Source: Tetragenococcus sp041859945 (GTDB lineage: Bacteria; Bacillota; Bacilli; Lactobacillales; Enterococcaceae). Taken from it: a stretch of 64,000 nucleotides of DNA. Made by a program: the position numbers and the translations under genes. Each line of letters starts with the position of its first letter. The stretch's first letter is position 1. The stretch is from positions 1-64,000 of the forward strand of contig JBFLGC010000007.1 of NCBI GenBank assembly GCA_041859945.1, in the 5' to 3' direction. Under the pieces are notes generated by a model that saw only the letters and a list, made by a program, of their open reading frames with translations, was not told where the DNA came from and did no database searches. This document shows positions 9,755 to 18,286 of the stretch, one piece after another.

Positions 9755-10030
9755 AGGTATATCTTTTGGGTGTCGTTCAAAGCTTTGTATCAGTTTTATT
9801 AGTAGGAAAAACATATGAGCGGGGTAAGCTTATGGTGGAGAATAACTCCCCTAAGAAGTTGAAAGGTACCAGAAATCAAAAAGCGAGTGCCTATGATGGC
9901 GTGAAAGGTACCCGAATTGGAAAAACGAGTGCCTTTGATACCCCCGCCAAGGATGCATAAGTAGAGACGTAGGACGACTAAGAAAGGATTGGTACAAAAG
10001 AACGGGCTTAGACTAATAAATGGTTTGGTC
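9755..10030. repeat. Dispersed intergenic element, copy 1, with 42-bp units
   Basis: This stretch has a diverged second copy at 35430-35670. Shared landmarks in the same order are TTCAAAGCTT, GTAAGCTTATGG, GAAATCAAAAAG, GAGTGCCTATGATGGC and a closing AAAAGAACGG followed by ATTAATAAA-like sequence. Inside it, two units begin AAAGGTACC at 9862 and 9904, exactly 42 bp apart. Each can fold: AAAGGTAC pairs with GTGCCTTT, counting one G-T pair. A 64-codon reading frame at 9766-9960 arises from the repeat and has no support as a gene. Confidence 0.7.
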
Positions 10031-10052
10031 GCCAAAACCTTATTTTGAGACC

Positions 10053-10161
10053 GTTACAATTTACGGTCGAAGCAGTCGCTTCACCTCGAGATTGGCTGAC
10101 CGAAGTAGATACAAAAGTGAAAGCCTAGTGAGATTCTATAAGTTCGGCTGTGAATCGTAAC
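10053..10161. repeat. Dispersed element with GTTACAATT inverted ends, copy 1
   Basis: The first 48 bp match the reverse complement of the element at 54153-54224 at about 40 positions, including CAGTCGCTTCAC and CGAGATTGGCT. The right end, GTGAATCGTAAC, is an imperfect inverted copy of the left end. There is no coding potential. Confidence 0.65.
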
Positions 10162-10201
10162 TCAAGACTAGCTTTTTCGTTTACCTGCTATGTAAAAATA
10201 A

Positions 10202-10305
10202 TTGACATTTGGTTATGGACAAGGTATCATACTATTTGGGCACCCTTAGTTGGGTCAATCAATGAAAATCAGCTCCCTATTCGCAAATGAATAGGGAGTT
10301 TTTTG
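10202..10305 (+). promoter_or_regulatory. pyrG promoter and CTP-responsive leader attenuator
   Basis: TTGACA (10202-10207) and TATCAT (10225-10230) are 17 bp apart, and GGGC starts at 10238, at the right distance for +1. Downstream, AGCTCCCTATTC (10271) pairs with GAATAGGGAGTT before a T run, forming a terminator ahead of pyrG. This is the layout described for Bacillus pyrG: at low CTP extra G residues are added at the GGGC start and pair with the pyrimidine-rich arm of the hairpin, so transcription continues. Confidence 0.85.
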
Positions 10306-10349
10306 TTTTTTGAAAGCTTTCCGAATAAACACATAAGGGGTTTGATTCT

Positions 10350-11963
10350 ATGACAAAGTACATTTTTGTAACAGGCGGTGTCGTTTCATCGATTGGAAAA
10401 GGGATCGTGGCGGCTTCATTGGGACGTTTGCTTAAAAATCGGGGGTTGAAGGTCACGATCCAAAAATTCGATCCTTACATCAATGTCGATCCCGGCACGA
10501 TGAGTCCTTATCAACATGGGGAAGTTTTTGTGACCGATGATGGCACGGAGACCGATCTTGACCTGGGTCATTATGAACGCTTCATCGATATCAACTTGAA
10601 CAAATATTCCAATGTTACGACCGGAAAGATTTATTCGGAAGTCATCAAAAAAGAACGCAAAGGCGACTATCTTGGAGCAACCGTTCAGGTCATTCCGCAC
10701 ATCACCAATGCCATCAAAGAAAAGATCATGCGAGCCGCTAAAAAGACCGATTCAGATGTGATCATCACCGAAGTCGGTGGGACGGTCGGTGATATCGAAT
10801 CGTTGCCATTTCTAGAAGCTCTGCGGCAAATGAAAGCTGAGGTCGGGGCGGAAAATGTTTTATATATCCATACCACTTTGATCCCGTATTTAAAAGCAGC
10901 GGGTGAAATGAAAACCAAACCGACCCAACATAGTGTTAAGGAACTCCGTAGTTTGGGGATCCAACCGAATATTTTGGTCGTCCGCTCGGAATATCCAGTT
11001 CCGCAAAGCATGAAAGAGAAATTGGCTCAGTTTTGTGATGTGGCACCGGAAGCTGTCATTGAATCGCTCGATGTCGACACACTTTACTCCATTCCATTGA
11101 ATTTACAAAAGCAAGGCATGGACCAGATCGTTTGTGATCAGTTGAAGTTAGACGTGCCAGTTGCTGATATGACTGAATGGAAAGCTTTGGAAGAAAAAGT
11201 ATTGCATTTGAAAAAAACAGTCACGATTGGTTTGGTCGGCAAATATGTCGAATTGCCAGATGCCTACATTTCGGTGGTTGAAGCTTTGAAACATGCTGGT
11301 TATGCTTATGATTCAGATATCGACATCAAATGGATCAACGCCGCTGAGTTGACCGCTGAAAACGTCGCTGAGAACTTGCAAACGGTCGATGGCATCTTGG
11401 TTCCAGGCGGCTTTGGCGACCGTGGCTTAGAAGGTAAGATCGCAGCGATCCGCTATGCCCGTGAAAATGATGTGCCATTTTTGGGGATCTGTTTGGGCAT
11501 GCAACTGGCCTGTGTCGAATTTGCTCGTAATGTCCTTGGTTTAAAAGATGCCAATTCAGCCGAAAATGCGCCCGATGCGTCCCATAAGATCATCGATTTG
11601 ATGGCCGATCAAGAAAATATTGAAAATCTCGGGGGGACCTTGCGCCTGGGGCTTTATCCTTGTAAATTGAAACAAGGGACCAAAACGGCTGCTGCTTATG
11701 ACAATGAAACGTTGATAAAAGAGCGTCATCGCCATCGCTACGAATTCAATAACGCCTATCGTGATCAGTTTGCAGAACACGGCATGATCTTTTCTGGCGT
11801 TTCACCGGATGATCGCTTGGTGGAAATCATTGAGCTTCCCCAAAATAAGTTTTTCATTGGTTGTCAATTTCATCCTGAATTGATTTCACGTCCCAATCGG
11901 CCCCAACGTTTGTTCAAAGCTTTCGTTCGCACGTCTTTAGAAAGTAAAGAGACGCTGGATTAA
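10350..11963 (+). CDS. pyrG: CTP synthase
   Basis: This 537-residue enzyme converts UTP, ATP and glutamine to CTP. The N-terminal synthetase domain opens with YIFVTGGVVSSIGKGI, followed by KFDPYINVDPGTMSPYQHGE and EVGGTVGDIES. The C-terminal class I glutamine amidotransferase domain has the oxyanion GGFGDRG, the nucleophile in GICLGMQLA (Cys) and the HPE triad in CQFHPE. Length and motifs are complete. The expected Firmicute neighbour rpoE is not upstream. Expression is probably set by the leader attenuator just before the gene. Confidence 0.98.
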   Translation: MTKYIFVTGGVVSSIGKGIVAASLGRLLKNRGLKVTIQKFDPYINVDPGTMSPYQHGEVFVTDDGTETDLDLGHYERFIDINLNKYSNVTTGKIYSEVIKKERKGDYLGATVQVIPHITNAIKEKIMRAAKKTDSDVIITEVGGTVGDIESLPFLEALRQMKAEVGAENVLYIHTTLIPYLKAAGEMKTKPTQHSVKELRSLGIQPNILVVRSEYPVPQSMKEKLAQFCDVAPEAVIESLDVDTLYSIPLNLQKQGMDQIVCDQLKLDVPVADMTEWKALEEKVLHLKKTVTIGLVGKYVELPDAYISVVEALKHAGYAYDSDIDIKWINAAELTAENVAENLQTVDGILVPGGFGDRGLEGKIAAIRYARENDVPFLGICLGMQLACVEFARNVLGLKDANSAENAPDASHKIIDLMADQENIENLGGTLRLGLYPCKLKQGTKTAAAYDNETLIKERHRHRYEFNNAYRDQFAEHGMIFSGVSPDDRLVEIIELPQNKFFIGCQFHPELISRPNRPQRLFKAFVRTSLESKETLD

Positions 11964-12064
11964 CTGTTTTCTGAAAATTTTCTAAAGAAATTTGCGATAA
12001 AATCAAAGTTTAAGTGAAAAAAAGCACAGATTTTAGATTTTTAGTAGAAATAAAGTGAGAAATT

Positions 12065-12073
12065 TGGTAGAAT
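12065..12073 (+). promoter_or_regulatory. Extended -10 promoter for fba
   Basis: TG-G-TAGAAT forms an extended -10 about 60 bp before the fba start. No clear -35 is seen. Confidence 0.45.
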
Positions 12074-12132
12074 GAATTTGTCAGTTGAGTTTTTACTCGA
12101 CCAATGTCTATTTAAAATAGGAGGAAACAATT

Positions 12133-13002
12133 ATGCCATTAGTATCAGGTACAGAAATTTTCAAAGCAGCTCGTAAAGGTGGTTATGCTGTTGGCGCCTT
12201 CAATACAAACAACCTTGAATGGACCCAAGCTATTTTAACAGCTGCTCAAGAAAAAAATGCCCCAGTTTTGATTCAAACCTCAATGGGTGCCGCAAAATAC
12301 ATGGGTGGTTATAAAGTTGTTGTCGATCTTGTCAATGATTTAGTAGAATCCATGAACATCACTGTTCCAGTTGTACTTCACTTGGACCATGGTGCTTACG
12401 AAGATGCCCTAGAATGTATCGAAGTAGGTTATACTTCTGTTATGTTTGATGGTTCAGCATTGCCATTTGAAGAAAACTTGGAAAAGACAAAAGATGTCGT
12501 TGCCAAAGCTCATGCTAAAGGAATGTCCGTTGAATGTGAAGTTGGCACGATTGGTGGCGAAGAAGACGGCATCATCGGTACTGGTGAATTAGCTGATATC
12601 GACGAATGTGTCAAAATGGTCAATACTGGCCTTGACTTCTTAGCTTGTGGTATCGGTAATGTCCATGGTGTTTATCCTGAAAACTGGCAAGGACTTGCTT
12701 TTGACCACTTGCAAGCAATCACAGACGCTGTCGGCGAAGATGTGCCATTAGTATTACACGGTGGTTCTGGGATCCCTCAAGATCAAATCGAAAAAGCTAT
12801 CAAGATGGGGATCGCTAAAGTCAACGTCAATACTGAATTCCAAATGTCATTTGCTAAAGCAACGCGCGAATACATTGAAGCTGGTAAAGACCGCGAAGGC
12901 AAAGGCTTTGACCCTCGTAAACTATTGGCACCAGGTAAAGCTGCCATCATTAAAGATGCCAAAGAACACATCGACTGGTTTGGTTGTGCTGGTAAAGCTT
13001 AA
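12133..13002 (+). CDS. fba: Class II fructose-bisphosphate aldolase
   Basis: This 289-residue glycolytic enzyme cleaves fructose 1,6-bisphosphate into two triose phosphates using Zn2+. Metal and substrate motifs include PVVLHLDHG, FDGSALPFEENL, VECEVGTIGGEEDG, LACGIGNVHGVY and LVLHGGSGIP. AGGAGG sits 8 bp before ATG 12133. Codon choice is strongly biased, as in highly expressed genes. It sits ahead of murZ and rho, the order seen in many Firmicutes, but a terminator separates it from murZ. Confidence 0.97.
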   Translation: MPLVSGTEIFKAARKGGYAVGAFNTNNLEWTQAILTAAQEKNAPVLIQTSMGAAKYMGGYKVVVDLVNDLVESMNITVPVVLHLDHGAYEDALECIEVGYTSVMFDGSALPFEENLEKTKDVVAKAHAKGMSVECEVGTIGGEEDGIIGTGELADIDECVKMVNTGLDFLACGIGNVHGVYPENWQGLAFDHLQAITDAVGEDVPLVLHGGSGIPQDQIEKAIKMGIAKVNVNTEFQMSFAKATREYIEAGKDREGKGFDPRKLLAPGKAAIIKDAKEHIDWFGCAGKA

Positions 13003-13020
13003 TAAAAAAATAACTTTTCT

Positions 13021-13050
13021 CCCTCAGCCGCTGTGGTTGAGGGATTTTTT
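13021..13050 (+). terminator. Rho-independent terminator after fba
   Basis: CCCTCA pairs with TGAGGG and is followed by a T run. Confidence 0.82.
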
Positions 13051-13070
13051 AGGATAAAAAGGTGAGCGTC

Positions 13071-13154
13071 GTGGACCTTAGAATAGAGAAGTAAGGATCA
13101 GGAGTGGTGTTCGTGGACCCTGAAATAGAAAAGTGAAGGCCAAGTCAGACTTTC
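13071..13154. repeat. 42-bp tandem repeat pair downstream of fba
   Basis: GTGGACC recurs at 13071 and 13113, 42 bp apart. The first unit folds (CCTTA with TAAGG). The second shares its core (GG, CC, GAAAT, AAAAG, GCC at matching places) with the 42-bp units at 9862 and 35539. Confidence 0.65.
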
Positions 13155-13191
13155 ACTAGCGACAAAGAGTAGACAGAATAGCCTTCGCTGC

Positions 13192-13220
13192 TTTTCACTT
13201 CTAGTTTCTTATGATAGAAT
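13192..13220 (+). promoter_or_regulatory. Promoter for murZ-rho
   Basis: TTTTCA and TG-A-TAGAAT, 17 bp apart, lie about 40 bp before the murZ start. Confidence 0.5.
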
Positions 13221-13260
13221 GAATGGAGTCATAAGAAAAAAATTATAGGTGAAGATAAAA

Positions 13261-14520
13261 ATGAAAAAAATAATCATTGAAGGAAATCGTCCTTTGTCTG
13301 GTGAAGTCACGATCAGCGGTGCGAAAAACAGCGCGGTGGCCTTGATCCCAGCGGCTATTCTAGCGGATTCTCCAGTCATCTTAGAAGGCGTTCCTGATAT
13401 CCAAGATGTTCATTCCCTGATTGAAATCCTCGAAATCATGGGTGTTAAAACTACTTTTGAAAATAATCGATTAGAAATCGATCCTACCGAAATCGTCTCG
13501 ATCCCAATGCCAAGTGGCAAAATCAATAGTTTACGTGCTTCCTATTATTTTATGGGGGCTTTATTAGGTAAATTCGGCGAAGGTGTCGTCGGTTTGCCAG
13601 GTGGCTGCTATCTTGGTCCGCGTCCGATCAATTTACATATTAAAGGCTTTGAAGCTTTGGGGGCAAAAGTGACCAACGAACATGGCGCCATGTATTTGCG
13701 TACTTCTAAAGAAGGGCTCAAAGGCGAGCGGATCTTCTTAGATATGGTTTCGATCGGTGCCACCATTAATATCATGTTAGCAGCCGTTAAAGCAAAGGGC
13801 AAGACGATCATCGAAAATGCGGCTCGCGAGCCAGAAATTATTGATGTGGCCACTTTACTAAATAATATGGGCGCTAAGATCCGTGGTGCTGGCACCAATG
13901 AGATCCGCATCGAAGGTGTGGAAACTTTGCACGGTTGTCAACACTCGATCATCCCTGATCGTATCGAGGCGGGGACTTATTTAGCTATGGCGGCGGCTTG
14001 TGGTGAAGGGATCACGGTCAAAAATGTGATCTATGAACATTTAGACAGTTTTATTTCCAAATTACAAGAAATCGGGGTGGCACTTGACATTAGTGAAGAC
14101 AGCATCTACGTCCCAAAATCTAAAGACATGCAGGCAATCTCCTTAATGACTTATCCTTATCCCGGCTTTGCAACGGATCTACAACAACCGATCACACCAC
14201 TACTTTTAAAGGCAAAGGGCACGTCAGAAGTCTTAGATACGATCTATACGCAGCGCGTCAACCATATTCCAGAACTAGTGCGGATGGGGGCTAATGCTGA
14301 GATCGAAGGAAGCTTGATACGCTTACACGGTCCTAGTCAATTGCACGGGGCTGAGGTCATGGCCTCTGATTTACGGGCTGGGGCTTGTTTGGTGATCGCA
14401 GGTCTTATGGCAGAAGGTACGACGACCATTAGCAAAGTAGAGTATATTTTACGTGGCTACGACCATATTATTGAAAAATTGACAGCCTTAGGTGCTGATA
14501 TAAAAATGATCGAGGAATGA
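13261..14520 (+). CDS. murZ: UDP-N-acetylglucosamine 1-carboxyvinyltransferase, second MurA type (MurZ)
   Basis: This 419-residue cytosolic enzyme transfers enolpyruvate from PEP to UDP-GlcNAc, the first committed step of peptidoglycan synthesis and the fosfomycin target. The active-site cysteine lies in LPGGCYLGPRPINLH. SGAKNSAVALIPAAIL at the N-terminus and the repeated alpha/beta folds fit the family. ATG 13261 has AGGTGA 8 bp upstream; a GTG at 13249 would lie in that site. Position directly before rho matches the MurZ (MurAB) paralogue of Firmicutes, hence the symbol. The stop overlaps the start region of rho. Confidence 0.93.
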   Translation: MKKIIIEGNRPLSGEVTISGAKNSAVALIPAAILADSPVILEGVPDIQDVHSLIEILEIMGVKTTFENNRLEIDPTEIVSIPMPSGKINSLRASYYFMGALLGKFGEGVVGLPGGCYLGPRPINLHIKGFEALGAKVTNEHGAMYLRTSKEGLKGERIFLDMVSIGATINIMLAAVKAKGKTIIENAAREPEIIDVATLLNNMGAKIRGAGTNEIRIEGVETLHGCQHSIIPDRIEAGTYLAMAAACGEGITVKNVIYEHLDSFISKLQEIGVALDISEDSIYVPKSKDMQAISLMTYPYPGFATDLQQPITPLLLKAKGTSEVLDTIYTQRVNHIPELVRMGANAEIEGSLIRLHGPSQLHGAEVMASDLRAGACLVIAGLMAEGTTTISKVEYILRGYDHIIEKLTALGADIKMIEE

Positions 14521-14522
14521 GT

Positions 14523-15818
14523 ATGAGCGACTATTTAACCATGGCGGAATTGGAAAACAAAACGCTAAAAGAGATTTACAACTACGCGCGGGAGTTTAAA
14601 ATTCCCTACTATAGTCAAATGAATAAAAAAGAATTAGCCTTATCTGTCATACGTGCACAAGCGGAAAAGCAAGGTTTCTTTTACATGGAAGGGATTTTGG
14701 ACATTGTCGGACAAGATGGCTATGGCTTTTTGCGTCCCATAAATTATGGACCCAGTGCCGAAGATATTTATATTTCGAGCTCACAGATCCGTCGTTTTGG
14801 TCTGCGCAATGGCGATAAAGTGGCCGGCAAAGCGCGCCCACCCAAAGAATCGGAACGTTATTATGGCCTTATGCATGTGGAAAGTGTTAACGGTAAGGAT
14901 CCCGAAGAGGCCAAGGAACGGCCCCATTTCCCAGCCTTGACACCTTTGTATCCCAATCGTAAACTCACTTTGGAAACGACACCGGGCCGCTTATCGACAC
15001 GCATGATCGATCTTTTTTCACCAGTCGGCTTTGGTCAACGGGGATTGATCGTAGCGCCGCCTAAAGCTGGGAAAACGACCATTTTGAAAGAAGTGGCCAA
15101 TGGGATCACAGAGAACTATCCTGAGGTCGAATTGATCGTCTTATTGATCGATGAACGTCCCGAAGAAGTGACCGACTTGGAAAGAAGTGTCAAAGGCGAT
15201 GTCGTTTATTCGACGTTTGACTTACAACCAAGCAATCATACCCGCGTTTCGGAGCTGGTCTTGGAACGAGCGATGCGCCTAGTGGAAGACAAGCGCGATG
15301 TCGTGATTTTGATGGATAGTATCACGCGCCTCGGTCGGGCTTACAATTTAGTGGTGCCGCCAAGTGGTCGCACGCTTAGTGGTGGGATCGACCCCGCCGC
15401 CTTATATAAACCTAAGAAATTTTTCGGTGCCGCTAGAAATATCGAAGAAGGTGGCAGTCTGACGATTTTAGCCACGGCTTTGATCGATACAGGTAGCCGA
15501 ATGGATGATGTGATCTATGAAGAATTCAAAGGGACCGGTAATCTGGAATTACATTTGTCGCGTAATTTAGCGGAGCGCCGCATTTTTCCAGCTATCGATT
15601 TGAAAAAATCGGGGACACGTAAGGAAGAGCTCTTGATGTCGTCGGAACAATTGGAAGAAACCTGGCGTTTGCGTAACAATATGACGGGTGATTCTTTAGA
15701 GTATACCGAACAATTTATCAGCTTTTTGAAGAAAACCAAAAATAATGCGGAATTTTTAGCGGCTTTTCATGATGTCTCTTTTTCAGAGAAGAAACGTCCG
15801 ATCCGCCGCAATAAGTGA
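14523..15818 (+). CDS. rho: Transcription termination factor Rho
   Basis: This 431-residue hexameric RNA helicase ends untranslated transcripts. In order it shows the N-terminal Rho_N helical domain (LTMAELENKTLKEIYNYAR), a cold-shock RNA-binding domain (YGFLRP) and the ATPase core with Walker A APPKAGKTT and Walker B VVILMDSITRL. ATG 14523 has GAGGA 6 bp upstream. ATG 14517 overlaps the murZ stop but leaves no room for a binding site, so it is the less likely start. It is cotranscribed with murZ, and the next gene follows after 9 bp. Confidence 0.95.
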   Translation: MSDYLTMAELENKTLKEIYNYAREFKIPYYSQMNKKELALSVIRAQAEKQGFFYMEGILDIVGQDGYGFLRPINYGPSAEDIYISSSQIRRFGLRNGDKVAGKARPPKESERYYGLMHVESVNGKDPEEAKERPHFPALTPLYPNRKLTLETTPGRLSTRMIDLFSPVGFGQRGLIVAPPKAGKTTILKEVANGITENYPEVELIVLLIDERPEEVTDLERSVKGDVVYSTFDLQPSNHTRVSELVLERAMRLVEDKRDVVILMDSITRLGRAYNLVVPPSGRTLSGGIDPAALYKPKKFFGAARNIEEGGSLTILATALIDTGSRMDDVIYEEFKGTGNLELHLSRNLAERRIFPAIDLKKSGTRKEELLMSSEQLEETWRLRNNMTGDSLEYTEQFISFLKKTKNNAEFLAAFHDVSFSEKKRPIRRNK

Positions 15819-15827
15819 GGCTTTTAT

Positions 15828-16619
15828 ATGACTATTTCAGATTTGCAGGAACAAATCGAAAACTATTTGGCGCCACAATCAGGTGAATTTGCGATAGTTG
15901 TGACCGACTTGCAAACAGATCGACAGTTACAAATCGCATCAGACAAAGTTTTTCCTTCCGCTAGTTTGATCAAAGTACCGATACTTACGACTTTATTTCA
16001 GCAAGCTTCTTTAGGAAAATTGGAACTTTCTGAAGAGTTGATCGTAGAAAAAGAACAACAAGTCGAGGGAGCCGGTATTTTGCATGAACTGCGGGCGGGA
16101 CATCGCTTCAGTTTGTTGGAACTGGCCACTTTGATGATCGCACAAAGTGATAACACCGCCACGAATCTATTGATCAAACGGCTTGGGATGGCTACGATCA
16201 ACGATGAAATCGCGCGTTTGGGTTTGTTTGATACGAAATTGCAACGGTTCATGATGGATAGTGCGGCCCGAAAAGCTGGACGTGAAAATCTGACGACAGC
16301 TGGTGATATGGCGCTTCTTTTAACGGCGATCGCTCGCGGTAAGTGTGTCGATCAAGCAGCTAGTTTGCAAATGCTCGATCTTTTAAGTAAACAACAAATC
16401 GTCGATCGCCTGGATCGTTATTTGCCAGAAAAGCTCAAAATCGCGCATAAAACTGGCGATTTAGAAAATCTTGAACATGATTGTGGCATTGTTTTTTTGG
16501 AGAAAAAAGCATACGTGATTTGTGTCTTAACGAATCAAATAAACAGTCACCAACAAGGTTGTGAGATCATCGGGAAAATTTCCAAGTTTGTTTATGATTT
16601 TGTTCGTGCAAATGAATAA
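15828..16619 (+). CDS. Class A beta-lactamase-fold serine hydrolase without signal peptide
   Basis: This 263-residue protein has penicillin-recognising motifs: SLIK (Ser46, Lys49), SDN (residues 107-109) and KTG (208-210). The region GRENLTTAGDM resembles the stretch after the omega loop, but I see no clear equivalent of the general-base glutamate of true class A enzymes (the local sequence is MMDSAARKAG). There is no signal peptide or membrane helix, so it should be cytosolic unless exported another way. GTGAGG precedes ATG 15828. Its place after rho and before rpmE2 suggests a housekeeping role, not resistance, but the substrate is unknown. Confidence 0.8.
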   Translation: MTISDLQEQIENYLAPQSGEFAIVVTDLQTDRQLQIASDKVFPSASLIKVPILTTLFQQASLGKLELSEELIVEKEQQVEGAGILHELRAGHRFSLLELATLMIAQSDNTATNLLIKRLGMATINDEIARLGLFDTKLQRFMMDSAARKAGRENLTTAGDMALLLTAIARGKCVDQAASLQMLDLLSKQQIVDRLDRYLPEKLKIAHKTGDLENLEHDCGIVFLEKKAYVICVLTNQINSHQQGCEIIGKISKFVYDFVRANE

Positions 16620-16625
16620 AAGTAA

Positions 16626-16654
16626 TTGCATCTAGTGACTAAACATGATAAGAT
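16626..16654 (+). promoter_or_regulatory. Promoter for rpmE2
   Basis: TTGCAT and TAAGAT are separated by 17 bp, about 65 bp before the rpmE2 start. Confidence 0.6.
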
Positions 16655-16720
16655 ACTAGTGTTGCAAATTTTGAAGAACTCTGATTCAGCCAATGTTTCA
16701 GGGCAAAGGAGAGAATAAAC

Positions 16721-16984
16721 ATGAAAGAATCGATCCATCCAGATTATCATCCAGTCGTATTTATGGATTCAACGACCGGCTTTAAATTTTTGTCCGGTTC
16801 AACCAAACATTCTGACGAAACAGTTGAATGGGAAGACGGCAACACGTATCCAGTGATTCGTGTCGAAGTCACTTCTGACTCTCATCCATTCTACACAGGA
16901 CGTCAAAAATTCACCCAAGCAGATGGTCGTGTCGACCGTTTCAACAAAAAATACGGTTTTACCGACGCCAACGCTGCTAAATAA
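16721..16984 (+). CDS. rpmE2: 50S ribosomal protein L31, type B
   Basis: This 87-residue protein of the large ribosomal subunit starts KESIHPDYHPVVFMDS and contains HPFYTGRQKF and DRFNKKYG, as in type B L31. The CxxC zinc motifs of the other L31 type are absent, so it is the zinc-independent form, which in some bacteria replaces the zinc form under zinc shortage. AAGGAGAG lies before ATG 16721. It has its own promoter and terminator and completes the fba-murZ-rho-rpmE2 block. Confidence 0.96.
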   Translation: MKESIHPDYHPVVFMDSTTGFKFLSGSTKHSDETVEWEDGNTYPVIRVEVTSDSHPFYTGRQKFTQADGRVDRFNKKYGFTDANAAK

Positions 16985-16996
16985 ACAAAAAGCTAA

Positions 16997-17026
16997 AAAA
17001 CACTCTTATCTTGAGGGTGTTTTTTT
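16997..17026 (+). terminator. Rho-independent terminator after rpmE2
   Basis: AACACTC pairs with GAGGGTGTT around a short loop, followed by a T run. Confidence 0.85.
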
Positions 17027-17053
17027 GTGCTGTCTTAGCGAGATTTAAAACTT

Positions 17054-17180
17054 TGCCACAGGTTGGTAGGTATCTATGGCAAAGAACAGGAAGTCTGCCA
17101 CAGATGGTATGGGAGTCTATGGCAAAGATCCAAAAATCTGCCATAGCTTGGTATCTGTGGTGAAAATCACGATAATCTCT
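17054..17180. repeat. 42/43-bp tandem repeat, three units, downstream of rpmE2
   Basis: TGCCA recurs at 17054, 17096 and 17139 (spacings 42 and 43). Units fold as TGCCACAG with CTATGGCA. The period equals that of the other tandem loci, although the unit sequence is different. Confidence 0.65.
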
Positions 17181-17267
17181 CGTAGCCACCCTTTAGACCT
17201 ATGGGAGATCTTCATTCCTTATTGATTTTCTAACCAATTGATTCTTAGTAGCGCCATTTTTTCAGTT

Positions 17268-17303
17268 TAAAAAGCGCTCCTCAACTTGTGAGGAGCGCTT
17301 TTG
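17268..17303. terminator. Terminator of the nrdHEF genes (reads on the minus strand)
   Basis: AAAAGCGCTCCTCA pairs with TGAGGAGCGCTTTT. It sits directly after the nrdF stop and can act on either strand. Confidence 0.85.
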
Positions 17304-17304
17304 T

Positions 17305-18264
17305 TCACATTCCAATCAAATAATCATCATCACTCATGGCTTCGACATTACCTAACAAATAACCATTACCGACTTGGGAGAAGAAGTCGTGGTTACTGGT
17401 GCCAGTCGAGATGCCGTTCATGACGATCGGGTTGACATCTTCGGCGGTATCTGGAAAGAGTGGATCTTGGCCGAGGTTCATCAGGGCTTTATTGGCATTA
17501 TAGCGCAAGAAAGTCTTAACTTCTTCGGTCCAGCCGATGCCGTCGTACAGTTCTTCGGTATAGCGTTCTTCGTTTTCGTACAACTCGTATAAAAGATCGT
17601 ACATCCAATCTTTTAAATGTTGTTGTTCGTCTTCGGGCAGTTCATTGAAGCCTAATTGGAATTTGTAACCAATATAGGTGCCATGGACCGATTCATCGCG
17701 GATGATCAATTTAATGATTTCGGCGACGTTGGCTAATTTGTTATTGCCTAAATAGTAAAGTGGCGTGTAAAAACCAGAGTAGAACAAGAACGTTTCTAAA
17801 AAGACGCTGGCGATCTTCTTTTCTAGGGGACTGCCATTTTTATAAATTTCATTGATACGTTCGGCTTTTTTCTGTAAATAGGGATTGGTGTTGGTCCACT
17901 CAAAGATTTCATCGATTTCTGATTTGGTATTTAAGGTACTGAAAATCGAGGAATAGCTTTTGGCGTGGACGGATTCCATGAACTGGATATTGTTCAAAAC
18001 CGCTTCTTCATGGGGAGTGCGCACATCGTCTCGCAGTTGATCCATGCCACTTTCAGATTGGACGGTGTCAAGGAGCGTCAGGCCGCCAAAGACATGGCCG
18101 ACCAAGGTTTTTTCGGCAGCTGAAAGTTTGCGCCAATCATCTAAGTCGTTAGATAAGGGGATCCGCGTGTCCAACCAAAATTGTTCGGTCAGTTTTTCCC
18201 AAGTTGATTTATCGATCACATCTTCGATTTCATTCCAGTTGATGGCTTCATAATAAGTCGTCAT
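17305..18264 (-). CDS. nrdF: Class Ib ribonucleotide reductase beta subunit
   Basis: This 319-residue subunit holds the dimetal-tyrosyl radical cofactor that drives ribonucleotide reduction by NrdE. Metal ligands appear in LTLLDTVQSE, FMESVHAKSYS (Glu, His and radical Tyr), VFLETFLFYSGF and RDESVHGTYIGY. AAGGAGG precedes the start. It follows nrdE by about 20 bp in the same operon. NrdF needs the flavodoxin NrdI for Mn loading; nrdI is not here but a homologue is encoded at 44849-45301. Confidence 0.97.
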   Translation of the reverse strand: MTTYYEAINWNEIEDVIDKSTWEKLTEQFWLDTRIPLSNDLDDWRKLSAAEKTLVGHVFGGLTLLDTVQSESGMDQLRDDVRTPHEEAVLNNIQFMESVHAKSYSSIFSTLNTKSEIDEIFEWTNTNPYLQKKAERINEIYKNGSPLEKKIASVFLETFLFYSGFYTPLYYLGNNKLANVAEIIKLIIRDESVHGTYIGYKFQLGFNELPEDEQQHLKDWMYDLLYELYENEERYTEELYDGIGWTEEVKTFLRYNANKALMNLGQDPLFPDTAEDVNPIVMNGISTGTSNHDFFSQVGNGYLLGNVEAMSDDDYLIGM

Positions 18265-18286
18265 TAAAAAGAGCCTCCTTCAAGCT

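Noticed and set aside
9766..9960. A 64-codon open frame in the glnA-pyrG gap
   Set aside because: It lies inside the dispersed element that recurs at 35430, where the frame is not kept, so it is not a gene.
15828..16619. Acquired beta-lactamase resistance gene
   Set aside because: No signal peptide, no clear general-base glutamate, no mobile DNA beside it and a conserved housekeeping position.
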